This document shows positions 24,962 through 33,443 of a stretch of DNA of 45,174 nt, one piece after another. Under the pieces are notes generated by a model. The model was given only the letters and a program-made list of their open reading frames with translations, searched no databases and had not been told where the DNA came from. Position 1 is the first letter of the stretch; each line of letters opens with the position of its first letter. The position numbers and the translations under genes were made by a program. The DNA comes from Burkholderiales bacterium (GTDB taxonomy: Bacteria > Pseudomonadota > Gammaproteobacteria > Burkholderiales > Burkholderiaceae_C): NCBI GenBank assembly GCA_030602985.1, contig JAUVYR010000007.1, positions 1 to 45,174 on the forward strand, in the 5' to 3' direction.

Positions 24962-26062
24962 TCAGATGCGGTGGCGCACGCCGCCAGCGCTGTTGACGCG
25001 ATCGATGATGGCTTTCGCGATCGATTTGAGCGGCAACACCTCGTGCACGGCCCCCTGCTGAATCGCCATCTTGGGCATCCCGAACACAATGCAGCTGGCC
25101 TCGTCCTGGGCCAGGTTGTAACTGCCTGCATCTCGCATTTCTTTCATGGCGGTTGCACCGTCGCCTCCCATGCCGGTCAGCATCACGCCGATGGCATTGG
25201 GCCCCAGCACCCGGGCACAGGACTTGAACAGCACCTCCACGGACGGTTTGTGACGATTCACCGGTGGAGAGTCGTCAACCACGGCCACGTAATTGGCACC
25301 GCTGCGTTCAATGTGGAACTGCTTGCCCCCTGGCGCAATGTAGGCATGGCCGGGCAGGATACGCTGCCCGTTCACGGCTTCTGAAACCCGGATCTTGCAC
25401 AACGAATCCAGCCTGGCCGCAAAGCTGGTAGTGAATCCGGCTGGCATGTGTTGTGTGATGACGATGGCCGGCGAATCGGGCGGCAGTTCCACCAGAATCT
25501 CCTTGATGGCTTCTGTCCCTCCGGTGGAAGCGCCCACGCAGATGACTTTTTCAGTGGAGAGTCGATGGACCGTCAGGGGTTTGTTATCCGTGAGCGATAC
25601 CTGACCAGTGGCAGAACCATGGCCCGCGACAGTCGGGGCCGGCGAGACATGCCGGGCCACACGTGCCTTGCTGGCCACACGAATCTTTTCGACAATGTCT
25701 GCCCCGAGCGCTGTCAGACCACTGGCCACCCCGATACGGGGCTTGGCCACAAAGTCGACAGCACCCATTTCCAGGGCCCGCAAGGTGGTGTCCGCGCCCT
25801 GCTCAGTCAGCGTGGAGACCATCACCACTGGCATCGGGCGCAACCGCATCAGTCGAGAAAGGAACTCCAGGCCGTCCATCTTGGGCATTTCCACGTCCAG
25901 GGTGATCACGTCCGGGTTCAGCTCCCGGATCATCTCGCGCGCCATGAGTGGATCATTGGCGGCGCCAATACAGCACATATCGGGCTGTTTGTTGATGATC
26001 TCGGTCAACAGACTGCGGACCAGCGCGGAATCGTCAACCACCACCACCTTGATTTTCTGCAT
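24962..26062 (-). CDS. cheB: chemotaxis protein-glutamate methylesterase
   Basis: Removes methyl groups from (and deamidates) chemoreceptors when phosphorylated by CheA. It is 366 aa. The N-terminal receiver domain has VVDDSALVR, phosphoacceptor Asp56 ([12 protein letters not shown]) and Lys in VAKP. A linker of about 45 residues follows. The C-terminal methylesterase has Ser179 in GASTGGTEA, His205 in ITQHMPAGF and Asp301 in GMGGDGA, forming the catalytic triad. It is the last gene of the cheZ-Y-A-R-D-B operon, 15 bp after cheD. Confidence 0.97.
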   Translation of the reverse strand: MQKIKVVVVDDSALVRSLLTEIINKQPDMCCIGAANDPLMAREMIRELNPDVITLDVEMPKMDGLEFLSRLMRLRPMPVVMVSTLTEQGADTTLRALEMGAVDFVAKPRIGVASGLTALGADIVEKIRVASKARVARHVSPAPTVAGHGSATGQVSLTDNKPLTVHRLSTEKVICVGASTGGTEAIKEILVELPPDSPAIVITQHMPAGFTTSFAARLDSLCKIRVSEAVNGQRILPGHAYIAPGGKQFHIERSGANYVAVVDDSPPVNRHKPSVEVLFKSCARVLGPNAIGVMLTGMGGDGATAMKEMRDAGSYNLAQDEASCIVFGMPKMAIQQGAVHEVLPLKSIAKAIIDRVNSAGGVRHRI

Positions 26063-26077
26063 CCGTGCCGTTCCTTG

Positions 26078-26704
26078 TCAGAACAGATCCACCGAGCCAC
26101 CCGATGTGGACTGGACCACCTTGGTGGCCACACCTTGACGCTCTTGAGATTCGAGGGTGTCGGGATGGGCATGGGCCAGACGTTTGACCATGGCTTTGCC
26201 AGAAACAGGGAAGAACACCACCTTGCGCGGGTAGATGTCGAGCACGTCTTTGGACACCACAGGAATGCGCTCGGTGGAGAGGTAGTCCAGCACGAATTTG
26301 GTGTTGCGTTCGCCCACATTCATGCTGGTGAAGCCCGAGATCACCGCGCCGCCACCGAAAACCTTGGCCTGCATGTATTCCCGCGACGAACCCATCTTCA
26401 CCAGTTCGTTGATCAGCAGTTCCATGGCGTACGACCCGTATCGACCCGAGGTGTCGGCCCCACCGTCAGGCAGCATGAAATGGTTCATGCCACCGATGCG
26501 CAGTCGCGAATCCCAGATGCAGGCGGCAATGCAGGAGCCGAGTACCGTCATGATGACCAGGTCTTCGTTTGCCACGAAGTATTCGCCAGGCAGTACCTTG
26601 GCCGCGTTGTATTTGAAGTGCTGGTCGTGGAAGAAAAAAGACGCTTCCCCCGGTTTGCGAGTGCGGGCCTTCAGGGTTTTGAGGTAATCGGGACTGCGGT
26701 GCAT
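26078..26704 (-). CDS. cheD: chemoreceptor glutamine deamidase
   Basis: Deamidates specific glutamines on chemoreceptors. It is 208 aa from ATG 26704, 4 nt after the cheR stop; the longer ORF overlaps cheR. The catalytic cysteine is Cys58 in TVLGSCIAACIWD and the histidine is His75 in GGMNHFMLPDGG. RYGSYAMELLINELVKMG and AKVFGGGAVISG also match the family. After the enzymatic core there is a tail of about 35 residues ending SGGSVDLF. It resembles the C-terminus of the CheZ-like protein in the same operon (AGSIELF) and may be a docking peptide. No cheC is seen in the window. Confidence 0.95.
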   Translation of the reverse strand: MHRSPDYLKTLKARTRKPGEASFFFHDQHFKYNAAKVLPGEYFVANEDLVIMTVLGSCIAACIWDSRLRIGGMNHFMLPDGGADTSGRYGSYAMELLINELVKMGSSREYMQAKVFGGGAVISGFTSMNVGERNTKFVLDYLSTERIPVVSKDVLDIYPRKVVFFPVSGKAMVKRLAHAHPDTLESQERQGVATKVVQSTSGGSVDLF

Positions 26705-26708
26705 GGCC

Positions 26709-27539
26709 TCAGACTTTTTCGTAAACGGTTTTACCACGCAAAGTGAACAACGCCCGCGCATCACTGAAGTTTTCAGCATGACCCACGAACAGGGTTCCCT
26801 TGGGCTTCATGAGCCGATGGATGCGGCCCAGCACTTGCCGCTGAGTGGGATTGTCAAAATAAATCATCACGTTGCGGCAAAAAACCACATCAAAGGTTTC
26901 GCGCAGGCTCCAGTTGTCTTCGATCAGATTCAGGGAGAAGAAGGTGATGTGTTTTTGCAACTCCGGTTTGATCCGGGCCATGCCTTGATTGCTGCCTTTG
27001 CCTTTCAGAAAGTATTTCTGTAACTGGCTGGATGTCAGGTTCTTGAGACTGTCGAGCTTGTAGACACCACGTGACGCGGTGTTCAACACTTTCGTATCGA
27101 TGTCGCTCGCCCAGATATGAAACCGCCCGTTGATGCCGAGCACATCGGCCAGTGTGATGGCGATGGAATAGGGCTCTTCACCCGTGGAGGCTGCGCTGCA
27201 CCAGATCTTCCATTCGTGGTCGGGTGCGGCCTGGATCAGGCGCGTCAACTCTGTGAAATGGTGGTTCTCGCGAAAAAAAGATGTGAGATTGGTCGTCAAG
27301 GCGTTGACGAACTCCTGCCATTCATCGCCATCAGGCTGGCGCTCCAGCCATTCCAGATAGTCCTTGAAGCTGTGATGACCCGTTTCCCGCAGCCGGCGCG
27401 CAATCCGGCTGTAAACCATGGCCTGTTTACCGTCGTGCAGGCTGATGCCGGCATGCTGGTAGATCAGCGCCTTGATCCGGTCAAAGTCGGACTTCGTCCA
27501 GGTGAACTCTCGACTTTGAAGCTGGGCCGTGTCGTCCAT
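26709..27539 (-). CDS. cheR: chemotaxis protein methyltransferase
   Basis: Methylates glutamates of chemoreceptors with S-adenosylmethionine. It is 276 aa. The N-terminal helical domain (about 10-85) includes YSRIARRLRETGHHSFKDYLEWL. The SAM-binding core has NLTSFFRENHHF, IWCSAASTGEEPYSIA and the Asp in ASDIDTKVL. FDVVFCRNVMIYFD and GHAENF complete the pattern. It lies 18 bp after cheA and 4 nt before cheD, within one operon. Confidence 0.97.
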   Translation of the reverse strand: MDDTAQLQSREFTWTKSDFDRIKALIYQHAGISLHDGKQAMVYSRIARRLRETGHHSFKDYLEWLERQPDGDEWQEFVNALTTNLTSFFRENHHFTELTRLIQAAPDHEWKIWCSAASTGEEPYSIAITLADVLGINGRFHIWASDIDTKVLNTASRGVYKLDSLKNLTSSQLQKYFLKGKGSNQGMARIKPELQKHITFFSLNLIEDNWSLRETFDVVFCRNVMIYFDNPTQRQVLGRIHRLMKPKGTLFVGHAENFSDARALFTLRGKTVYEKV

Positions 27540-27557
27540 GGATGGAATCCGTTGACG

Positions 27558-29825
27558 TTAATGCTTGGCCCGCCGCACCAGGGATGAGGTGTCGAGGATC
27601 AAAGACACACTGCCATCGCCCAGGATGGTGGCTCCCGACACGTTCGGGACCTTCTTGTAGTTGGCTTCCAGGTTTTTGATCACCACCTGCTGCTGCCCCA
27701 GCAATTCGTCCACCATGAGTGCCACACGAGAACCATCCGATTCGATCACGACCATGATGCTGTTGGCCGAACTGTCCCCCGCCTTGCGGGGTACGCCAAA
27801 GGTGCGGTCGATTTCGATGACCGGCATGTATTCGTCGCGAACCTTGACGAGCTGCGCATTCTGGGCCACGGTGTTGATCGACGTGGCTTCCACCTGGAAC
27901 GATTCCACCACCGAGGACAAGGGCAGGATATAGACTTCGTCGCTGACGCGCACGGTCATGCCGTCCATGATGGCCAGAGTCAGGGGCAGACGCACCTTGA
28001 CGCTCATGCCAAAGCCTTCAGAAGAATCGATCTCGACCGAGCCACCCAGCGCAGCGATGTTTTTCTTCACGACATCCATCCCGACGCCGCGTCCGGAAAC
28101 GTCGGTCACCACTTCGGCAGTGGAAAACCCCGGAGCGAAGATCAGACCCCAGACGTCCTGGTCGGGCATGTCGTCAGAGACATCGATGCCTTTGGAGCGA
28201 GCCTTGTCCAGTAGCTTTTGCCGGTTGAGTCCTTTGCCATCGTCGCGAACCTCGATCAGGATCGAGCCGCCCTGATGCGCCGCCGACAACGTGATGGTGC
28301 CCATTTCCGGCTTGCCACTGGCCAGGCGGACATCGGGCATTTCGATACCATGGTCACAGCTGTTACGGATCAGGTGCGTCAGGGGATCGGTGATCTTTTC
28401 GATCAGCCCCTTGTCCAGCTCTGTGGCTTCCCCGTGGGTGATGAGGTCCACCTTTTTGCCCAGCTTGCCCGCCAGATCCCGCAGCATGCGAGGGAATCGG
28501 CTGAATACCACCGACATGGGAATCATGCGGATGGACATGACCGATTCCTGCAGGTCACGCGTATTGCGTTCCAGGTCGGCCAGACCTGCAAGCAACTGCT
28601 GGTTGACGGCGGCATCCAGCGACTGACTGTATTGGGCCAGCATGGCCTGGGTGATCACCAGCTCTCCGACTTGATTGATCAGTTGATCGATCTTGCTGAC
28701 CGACACGCGCAGTGTGGTGGTTTCGAGCTGGGCCGTGGATGCGGTTCGCGAGGCCTTCGCCGCCTCGCGCGATTTGCTTTCTGCGGGCGGAGGAACGCTG
28801 ACGTTTGGTGAACCATCTGGAATGTCTACACCCAGGCTGGCCGCGTGATCACGTGGGTTCAGCGGGTTACCCGGAGCACCCGTGAACAGGCCGTAACCCT
28901 GGATCAGGTCTTCCGCGGGTACCGAGGTGCCGGTTTCATCCGTCACCGTAGAACCGACAGGGCTGCCGGGGGCGCCCGCAAACAGGCCAAAACCTTGTTC
29001 AATGATGTCTGCGCTATGGTCGTCCGCCGGGCCAGCTTGAGGTGAGGGCACGGGGGCAGGCGCCGATGTGGGAGCCGAGGCGGATTCCAGGCGAATTTTG
29101 TCCTTGGCGACATGGAAGGCGAAGAGATCCAGCAGATCATCATCGCTGCTGCTGGTGCTCAGGTCATAGATTCGGCAACCCTCCGCAGTGGATTCCTGAA
29201 GGATGGTTCCCAGCCCGGCAATGTCGCGAAAGAGATCTTTGATCGGATCGGCCAGACTCAAATCGCTCAGAGGGCCGATCACAGCGCGCAACGTTCGAGC
29301 CACACCAGGCGGTGACGCCGCAGGCATGCCGCCATGGGATGCAGGCGCTGGCGGCGGTGGCATCGGAGCGGGTGGGGGCGGTGGCGGTGGTGCAGCAACA
29401 GGGGGTGCAGCCAATGGCGCAGCGCCACTGGCGAGCACACGTATCCTTTCGACCAGACCAGATGTTTCAGGCGGTTCGCCGCCGATACCTTGATGCCGAG
29501 CCAGCAGTCCCTTCAAGGCGTCAGACGACTCCAGCAACACGTCCACCATGGGCATGGTGGGCGTGAGCTCATGCCGGCGTAGCTTGTCCAGCAGAGACTC
29601 CATCTGGTGGGTGAGTTCGGCCACATCCTCGAAGCCAAAAGTGGCCGCCCCACCCTTGATGGAGTGCGCACACCGGAAAATGGCATTCAGTTCCTCATCG
29701 TCGACCGTCTCCAGGTCGAGATTGAGCAGTTGCTGCTCCATTTGCTCCAGATTTTCCCCCGCCTCTTCAAAGAAGATCTGGTAGAACTGGGTCAAGTCAA
29801 AACCGTCGTTTTTATCGTCTGCCAT
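27558..29825 (-). CDS. cheA: chemotaxis sensor histidine kinase CheA
   Basis: The central kinase of chemotaxis, 755 aa, passing phosphate to CheY and CheB. Domains in order: HPt (about 1-130) with phosphorylated His54 in RCAHSIKGGA; a proline-rich linker (135-165); a segment of about 75 residues (177-250, LFRDIAGLGTI...LDLFAFHVAKDKI) of unclear nature; a linker with two near-identical repeats (277-289 and 309-321); dimerisation (about 368-430); HATPase (N-box THLIRNSCDHGIE, G1 VRDDGKG, G2 GRGVGMDVV, about 430-615); and a CheW-like domain (about 617-750). No classic P2 domain is recognisable, so CheY/CheB docking may use the 177-321 region. It lies 59 bp after cheY. Confidence 0.97.
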   Translation of the reverse strand: MADDKNDGFDLTQFYQIFFEEAGENLEQMEQQLLNLDLETVDDEELNAIFRCAHSIKGGAATFGFEDVAELTHQMESLLDKLRRHELTPTMPMVDVLLESSDALKGLLARHQGIGGEPPETSGLVERIRVLASGAAPLAAPPVAAPPPPPPPAPMPPPPAPASHGGMPAASPPGVARTLRAVIGPLSDLSLADPIKDLFRDIAGLGTILQESTAEGCRIYDLSTSSSDDDLLDLFAFHVAKDKIRLESASAPTSAPAPVPSPQAGPADDHSADIIEQGFGLFAGAPGSPVGSTVTDETGTSVPAEDLIQGYGLFTGAPGNPLNPRDHAASLGVDIPDGSPNVSVPPPAESKSREAAKASRTASTAQLETTTLRVSVSKIDQLINQVGELVITQAMLAQYSQSLDAAVNQQLLAGLADLERNTRDLQESVMSIRMIPMSVVFSRFPRMLRDLAGKLGKKVDLITHGEATELDKGLIEKITDPLTHLIRNSCDHGIEMPDVRLASGKPEMGTITLSAAHQGGSILIEVRDDGKGLNRQKLLDKARSKGIDVSDDMPDQDVWGLIFAPGFSTAEVVTDVSGRGVGMDVVKKNIAALGGSVEIDSSEGFGMSVKVRLPLTLAIMDGMTVRVSDEVYILPLSSVVESFQVEATSINTVAQNAQLVKVRDEYMPVIEIDRTFGVPRKAGDSSANSIMVVIESDGSRVALMVDELLGQQQVVIKNLEANYKKVPNVSGATILGDGSVSLILDTSSLVRRAKH

Positions 29826-29884
29826 ATGCTGTTCTCTGAAAGTGGGCCGTTGCAGCGAGTCGGTTGGGCGTCAGGGCCTCAAAG

Positions 29885-30247
29885 TCAGCGAATCACCTTG
29901 TTGATGACCTCAATCAGCCGGGTGGGGTCAAAAGGCTTGACCAGCCAGCCGGTGGCACCGGCCGCACGACCGGCCTGCTTCATTTGATCGCTGGATTCCG
30001 TGGTCAGGATCAAGATCGGTGTGTTCTTGAAGTTCGGGTGTTCGCGCAACTTGCGAGTCAACCCGATGCCATCCAGTCGCGGCATGTTCTGGTCGGTCAG
30101 GACCAGGTCGAAAGTCTGTTTTTCAGCCTTTTCGAACGCGTCGACGCCATCGACCGCTTCCACGACCTTGAAGCCGGCCCCGACAAGGGTGAAAGAAACC
30201 ATCTTGCGCATGGATGCGGAATCATCAACAGCGAGAATCGAATGCAT
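29885..30247 (-). CDS. cheY: chemotaxis response regulator (single receiver domain)
   Basis: A 120-aa stand-alone receiver. It has the acidic pair in AVDDSAS, phosphoacceptor Asp52 (LVLTDQNMPRLDG), Thr82/Thr83 (LILTTES) and Lys104 (LVKPFDP). Located between the CheZ-like gene and cheA, it is the expected output regulator that binds the FliM N-terminus (LSQDEIDALL, also encoded in this window). It is 42 bp after the CheZ-like gene. In betaproteobacteria more than one cheY copy can occur, so whether this is the motor-binding copy cannot be proven here. Confidence 0.93.
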   Translation of the reverse strand: MHSILAVDDSASMRKMVSFTLVGAGFKVVEAVDGVDAFEKAEKQTFDLVLTDQNMPRLDGIGLTRKLREHPNFKNTPILILTTESSDQMKQAGRAAGATGWLVKPFDPTRLIEVINKVIR

Positions 30248-30289
30248 GTTGGTACCTTGTGACTAAAGCGATTGGTGATCGGTTGAAGG

Positions 30290-30790
30290 TCAGAACAACT
30301 CGATGGAGCCAGCGTCCATCTCGCTTTGCGTGACCGGGTTGGGGTTGCGTGGCATGTGGGTGACGACCACACCGGCTTCCTCTTCGTCGGGTTCCATGGC
30401 CTGGTCCGCCAGAATGTAAGCGCAGCCCTTGAGCATCTTGCCAATGTGCACCAGCAGTTGCGTGGACATGTCGTGGAATTGCAATTCTGTGACAGCTTGG
30501 TGCAACGCTTCACGCAACTCAGCAGATTGCGGGTGGCCGTCCATGGATTCTGCGACTTCCATGGCCTTGTTGAAACGGTCCAGCAGGTTGCCGGTGGCGT
30601 GGTCAAGCAGACCCTCCAATCGCTTGAGATCGTTCATGGCGACCAGCAAGGAGTCCTGGAGGTCCGCCACCACAGTCACGTCCATTTCCACCGCGAAGTC
30701 GCTGATGCGATCCTCCAGTGGTTCGATGGTGGTGAATTCTTCTCGAGGCCAACGGCGTTGGTCTGGCGATGAATCGGGTGTGGTGTCCAT
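30290..30790 (-). CDS. short CheZ-like CheY-P phosphatase
   Basis: A 166-aa predicted helical protein. The segment TELQFHDMSTQLLVHIGKM contains Asp107-x-x-x-Gln111, the same DxxxQ spacing as the catalytic Asp143/Gln147 of E. coli CheZ (QDFQDLTGQVI), and is flanked by amphipathic helices (about 38-128). An acidic linker (DEEEAG) leads to a C-terminal peptide, DAGSIELF, like the CheZ tail that grips CheY-P. It is about 50 residues shorter than usual CheZ, so the assignment rests on motif, tail and position just before cheY in the operon. It is the first gene of the chemotaxis operon. Confidence 0.75.
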   Translation of the reverse strand: MDTTPDSSPDQRRWPREEFTTIEPLEDRISDFAVEMDVTVVADLQDSLLVAMNDLKRLEGLLDHATGNLLDRFNKAMEVAESMDGHPQSAELREALHQAVTELQFHDMSTQLLVHIGKMLKGCAYILADQAMEPDEEEAGVVVTHMPRNPNPVTQSEMDAGSIELF

Positions 30791-30807
30791 GGCCTAAATA
30801 TAAGCGG

Positions 30808-30835
30808 TTGACAGTAGGTAAGCCAGCGTTAAATG
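30808..30835 (+). promoter_or_regulatory. candidate sigma-70 promoter for the receiver-kinase gene
   Basis: Consensus -35 TTGACA (30808-30813) with TTAAAT (30829-30834, 15-bp spacer) or TAAATG (16-bp spacer) as -10. It is about 90 bp before the TTG start at 30926. The spacing is shorter than the ideal 17 bp. It lies between divergent genes. Confidence 0.4.
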
Positions 30836-30925
30836 ACGAGATGAATCAAAATGACAGGGAAAAAGTGTACTCGTTTGCTTGAAAATGCTCTATCGGCCAT
30901 TTAGGACTTTGCTACAGAGAACAGT

Positions 30926-32017
30926 TTGACAGATTTCCACCTGATTCATATTGAGGACAACCCTGCCGATCATGAGCTTGTCTTGCGCACGCTTGATCGG
31001 TGTGACGTGCCTTGCCGTGTCACCTGGGTCGACAGTCTGGAGGCTTTTCAGGAGGCTTTTGCCTCCACCCCTGTGGATGCGGTGTTGGCGGACTACCACC
31101 TCGCTGGTTTTTCAGGGATGGAAGCCTGGGAATGGTTGCGTTCGCAAACCCTGGAGCTGCCATTCATTCTGGTGTCTGGGGCGATCGGTGAAGCCACGGT
31201 GGCCGATGCCATGATTCGCGGGGTGAGCGACTACGTGGACAAGCATCACCTGCAGAGGTTGCCCCTGGTGCTGCAGCGCTCGCTCGAATTTCACGACGCC
31301 CGGCGGGCGCAAGCGCAGGCCCGACGGGCCCTGGAAGAGTCCCGCCAGCGCTTGCTCAGCTTGACCGAACATTTGCAGCAGAGCATCGATCGCGAACGGG
31401 CAGATATTGCCCGCGAAATCCACGACGATATCGGGGGGGCGCTGGCGGCGGTCAAGCTGGACCTGTCATGGCTGTCTCGTCGGCTCAGCGACGAAGCATC
31501 GCAGCGCCATGTACAAGCCGGCTTGGCCATGGTGGAGCATGCGCTGGGTGCCAGCCAGCGCATCATGCGCAACCTGCGGCCCGCTGTGCTGGACCAGGGT
31601 CTATGGCCGGCTTTGCAGTGGCTCACGCAGACCTTTGCCGATCGTTCAGGCCTGCATGTGCACTTGAACGGTCGACTGAGCCGGGAGGTGTCCCCCGATC
31701 AGGCCATGGTGGTGTACCGCACAGCCCAGGAAGCCCTGACCAATGTGCTCAAGCATGCCGGTGCTCGGGAGGTGCGGCTGGACATCAGCGATCTGGAAAA
31801 CTGCCTGACCCTGGAGATCAGTGACAATGGCAGGGGAGCTACCCCGGAAGATCTGGCCAAATTGCAATCATTCGGGTTGCTGGGTCTGAAAGAGCGCGCG
31901 CACAGTGTGGGGGGATGGCTGGATGTCGTCACGCAGCCTTCGCAAGGGATGACGCTGATACTGTCCATCCCGCTGTCGGGTGCGTCCTCCGTCGAATCCT
32001 GGGAGACTTCAGAGTGA
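30926..32017 (+). CDS. receiver-domain histidine kinase (NarL/DesK-type)
   Basis: A soluble 363-aa sensor with no membrane segment. An N-terminal receiver domain (about 1-125) has Asp56 (AVLADYHLAGFSG) and Lys106. A short coiled coil (125-158) follows, then HisKA_3 with His166 (ERADIAREIHDDIGGALAAVKLDL). HATPase follows with RTAQEALTNVLKHAGA, ISDNGRG and GLLGLKERAHSVGG. The start is TTG 30926, with AGAGA 6 nt ahead; the conserved receiver beta-1 strand begins at once. The stop overlaps the GTG of the next gene. The arrangement suggests the kinase is itself controlled by an upstream phosphodonor and then phosphorylates the LuxR-type partner. The input signal is unknown. Confidence 0.9.
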   Translation: MTDFHLIHIEDNPADHELVLRTLDRCDVPCRVTWVDSLEAFQEAFASTPVDAVLADYHLAGFSGMEAWEWLRSQTLELPFILVSGAIGEATVADAMIRGVSDYVDKHHLQRLPLVLQRSLEFHDARRAQAQARRALEESRQRLLSLTEHLQQSIDRERADIAREIHDDIGGALAAVKLDLSWLSRRLSDEASQRHVQAGLAMVEHALGASQRIMRNLRPAVLDQGLWPALQWLTQTFADRSGLHVHLNGRLSREVSPDQAMVVYRTAQEALTNVLKHAGAREVRLDISDLENCLTLEISDNGRGATPEDLAKLQSFGLLGLKERAHSVGGWLDVVTQPSQGMTLILSIPLSGASSVESWETSE

Positions 32018-32643
32018 TCAAGGTGATGTTGTGTGACGATCATGCCGTGGTGCGCCGAGGCGTCAAGGACACCTTGATGGAGGCCACGGACATCAAGGTC
32101 ATCGGCGAAGCCGATGGCTACGCCGGTCTGCGTGAACTGATCCGCCAGCAGCGCCCCGACGTGCTGTTGCTCGATGTGGACCTGCCTGGGCGCAGCGGGT
32201 TGGAAATCCTGGCCAGCTTGCAGGACGAGGAGCCACCGATTCGGACGGTGATGGTGTCCATGTACCCGGAAGACCAGTATGCGCTGCGGTGTCTGAAAGC
32301 CGGTGCCATGGGTTATCTGAACAAAGGCGGAGATCCCGCCGATCTGCTCTCGGCGGTTCGCACCGTGGCACAAGGGCGCAAGTTCATCACGGCACCGATT
32401 GCCGAATTGCTGGCCAATCATCTCAGCGCCCCCGATTCTGCCGAGTTACACGATGCGCTGTCGGAGCGTGAGTTGCAGACCCTGAAAAAAATCGCTTCGG
32501 GGAAAAAGCTCTCTCAAATCGCTGAAGAACTGATGATCAGCCCCAAGACCGTGAGCGTTTATCGCGCACGCGTGCTAGAGAAACTCGGGCTGAGCAACAA
32601 CGCCGAACTCACGGTCTACGCGATTCGCAACAAGCTGGTTTGA
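32014..32643 (+). CDS. LuxR/NarL-type response regulator
   Basis: A 209-aa DNA-binding response regulator, the partner of the preceding kinase. It starts at GTG 32014, overlapping the kinase stop (GTGA); an ORF extending upstream inside the kinase gene is rejected because the receiver strand IKVMLCDDH begins here. Asp54 (LLLDVDLPGRSG) is the phosphoacceptor and Lys is in GYLNKGGDP. The C-terminal LuxR HTH (about 145-205) has LSERELQTLKKIASGKKLSQIAEELMISPKTVSVYRARVLEKL. Targets are unknown, but its place between chemotaxis and flagellar operons makes motility genes candidates. It converges with fliR 6 bp downstream. Confidence 0.92.
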   Translation: MIKVMLCDDHAVVRRGVKDTLMEATDIKVIGEADGYAGLRELIRQQRPDVLLLDVDLPGRSGLEILASLQDEEPPIRTVMVSMYPEDQYALRCLKAGAMGYLNKGGDPADLLSAVRTVAQGRKFITAPIAELLANHLSAPDSAELHDALSERELQTLKKIASGKKLSQIAEELMISPKTVSVYRARVLEKLGLSNNAELTVYAIRNKLV

Positions 32644-32649
32644 ATCGAC

Positions 32650-33429
32650 TCAGTTGCCCAGGAACAGGTTGGCGATCACTTGCATCAGCTGGCTCACAGG
32701 CCGGTCCAGCATGGGCAGTGTGAAGGCAATGCCCAGCAGGCCGACCGACAGCGTGAGCGGAAAGCCGATGGCGAAGACGTTCATCTGGGGAGCGATGCGG
32801 GACATGACGCCCATAACCACATTGATGAACAGCAACATGCCGATCATGGGCAGGGCGATCCACAAACCGTAATAGAAGATCACGCCGCCCAGCTCATGCA
32901 GGCGCATCGTGCGAACGGCGCCCAGCATGGCGTCGCCGACCGGGAAGGTTTCAAAGCTTGCTGCCACGGCCATGATGAGCAGCAGGTGCCCGTTCATGAC
33001 CACAAACAGCAGCATAGCCATGTTGCCGAAGAAGCGACCCACCGTGCTGGTCTGGGAGTTGGTGGTGGGATCAAAGAAACCGGCAAAGTTCAGACCCATT
33101 TGCAAGCCCACGATCTCACCGGCCATTTCCACCGCGGCAAACACGATACGTACCGCCAGACCGATGGCCACGCCAATGGCAATCTGCTGGATTACTGCGC
33201 CCAGCGCTTCCGTGCTGGTCAGCGACACCATGGGGGGCTCAGGCAGTGCGGGCTGGATGCAGACCGCAATCACGAATGCGAGACCGATCTTGGTGCGCAT
33301 GGGCACCGACCGCGACGAGAAAATCGGTGCGCTGGCAAAAACGGCGAGCACACGGAGGAAGGGCCAGAAGATGGGCGAAATCCACGCCATGATCTGCGCT
33401 TCCGTGAAGCTGATCATTGGGCCGTCCAT
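32650..33429 (-). CDS. fliR: flagellar export apparatus protein FliR
   Basis: An integral membrane component of the flagellar type III export gate, 259 aa with about six hydrophobic segments. It shows FliR landmarks: PFLRVLAVFASAPIFSSRSVPMRTKIGLAF, QQIAIGVAIGLAVRIVFAAVEMAGEIVGLQMGL and FDPTTNSQTSTVGRF. ATG 33429 is the annotated start; ATG 33417 (MISFTEAQ) fits the family equally well. It is the last gene of fliLMNOPQR. Confidence 0.96.
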   Translation of the reverse strand: MDGPMISFTEAQIMAWISPIFWPFLRVLAVFASAPIFSSRSVPMRTKIGLAFVIAVCIQPALPEPPMVSLTSTEALGAVIQQIAIGVAIGLAVRIVFAAVEMAGEIVGLQMGLNFAGFFDPTTNSQTSTVGRFFGNMAMLLFVVMNGHLLLIMAVAASFETFPVGDAMLGAVRTMRLHELGGVIFYYGLWIALPMIGMLLFINVVMGVMSRIAPQMNVFAIGFPLTLSVGLLGIAFTLPMLDRPVSQLMQVIANLFLGN

Positions 33430-33443
33430 GCTGCGCTTTCGCT

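Noticed and set aside
25448-26746. 432-codon plus-strand frame opposite cheB/cheD
   Set aside because: Histidine/arginine-rich shadow of well-conserved genes on the minus strand; no recognisable domain or ribosome-binding site.
30890-30916. GCCGATAG on the minus strand upstream of the CheZ-like gene, resembling a FliA -10 element
   Set aside because: The sequence 11 bp upstream (TGTAGCAA) matches the -35 consensus at only 3 of 8 positions; not reported as a promoter, though the operon may still be FliA-dependent.
31990-32017. Kinase C-terminus SWETSE resembling the receptor NWETF pentapeptide bound by CheR
   Set aside because: The terminal phenylalanine is missing and the protein is not a chemoreceptor; likely chance.
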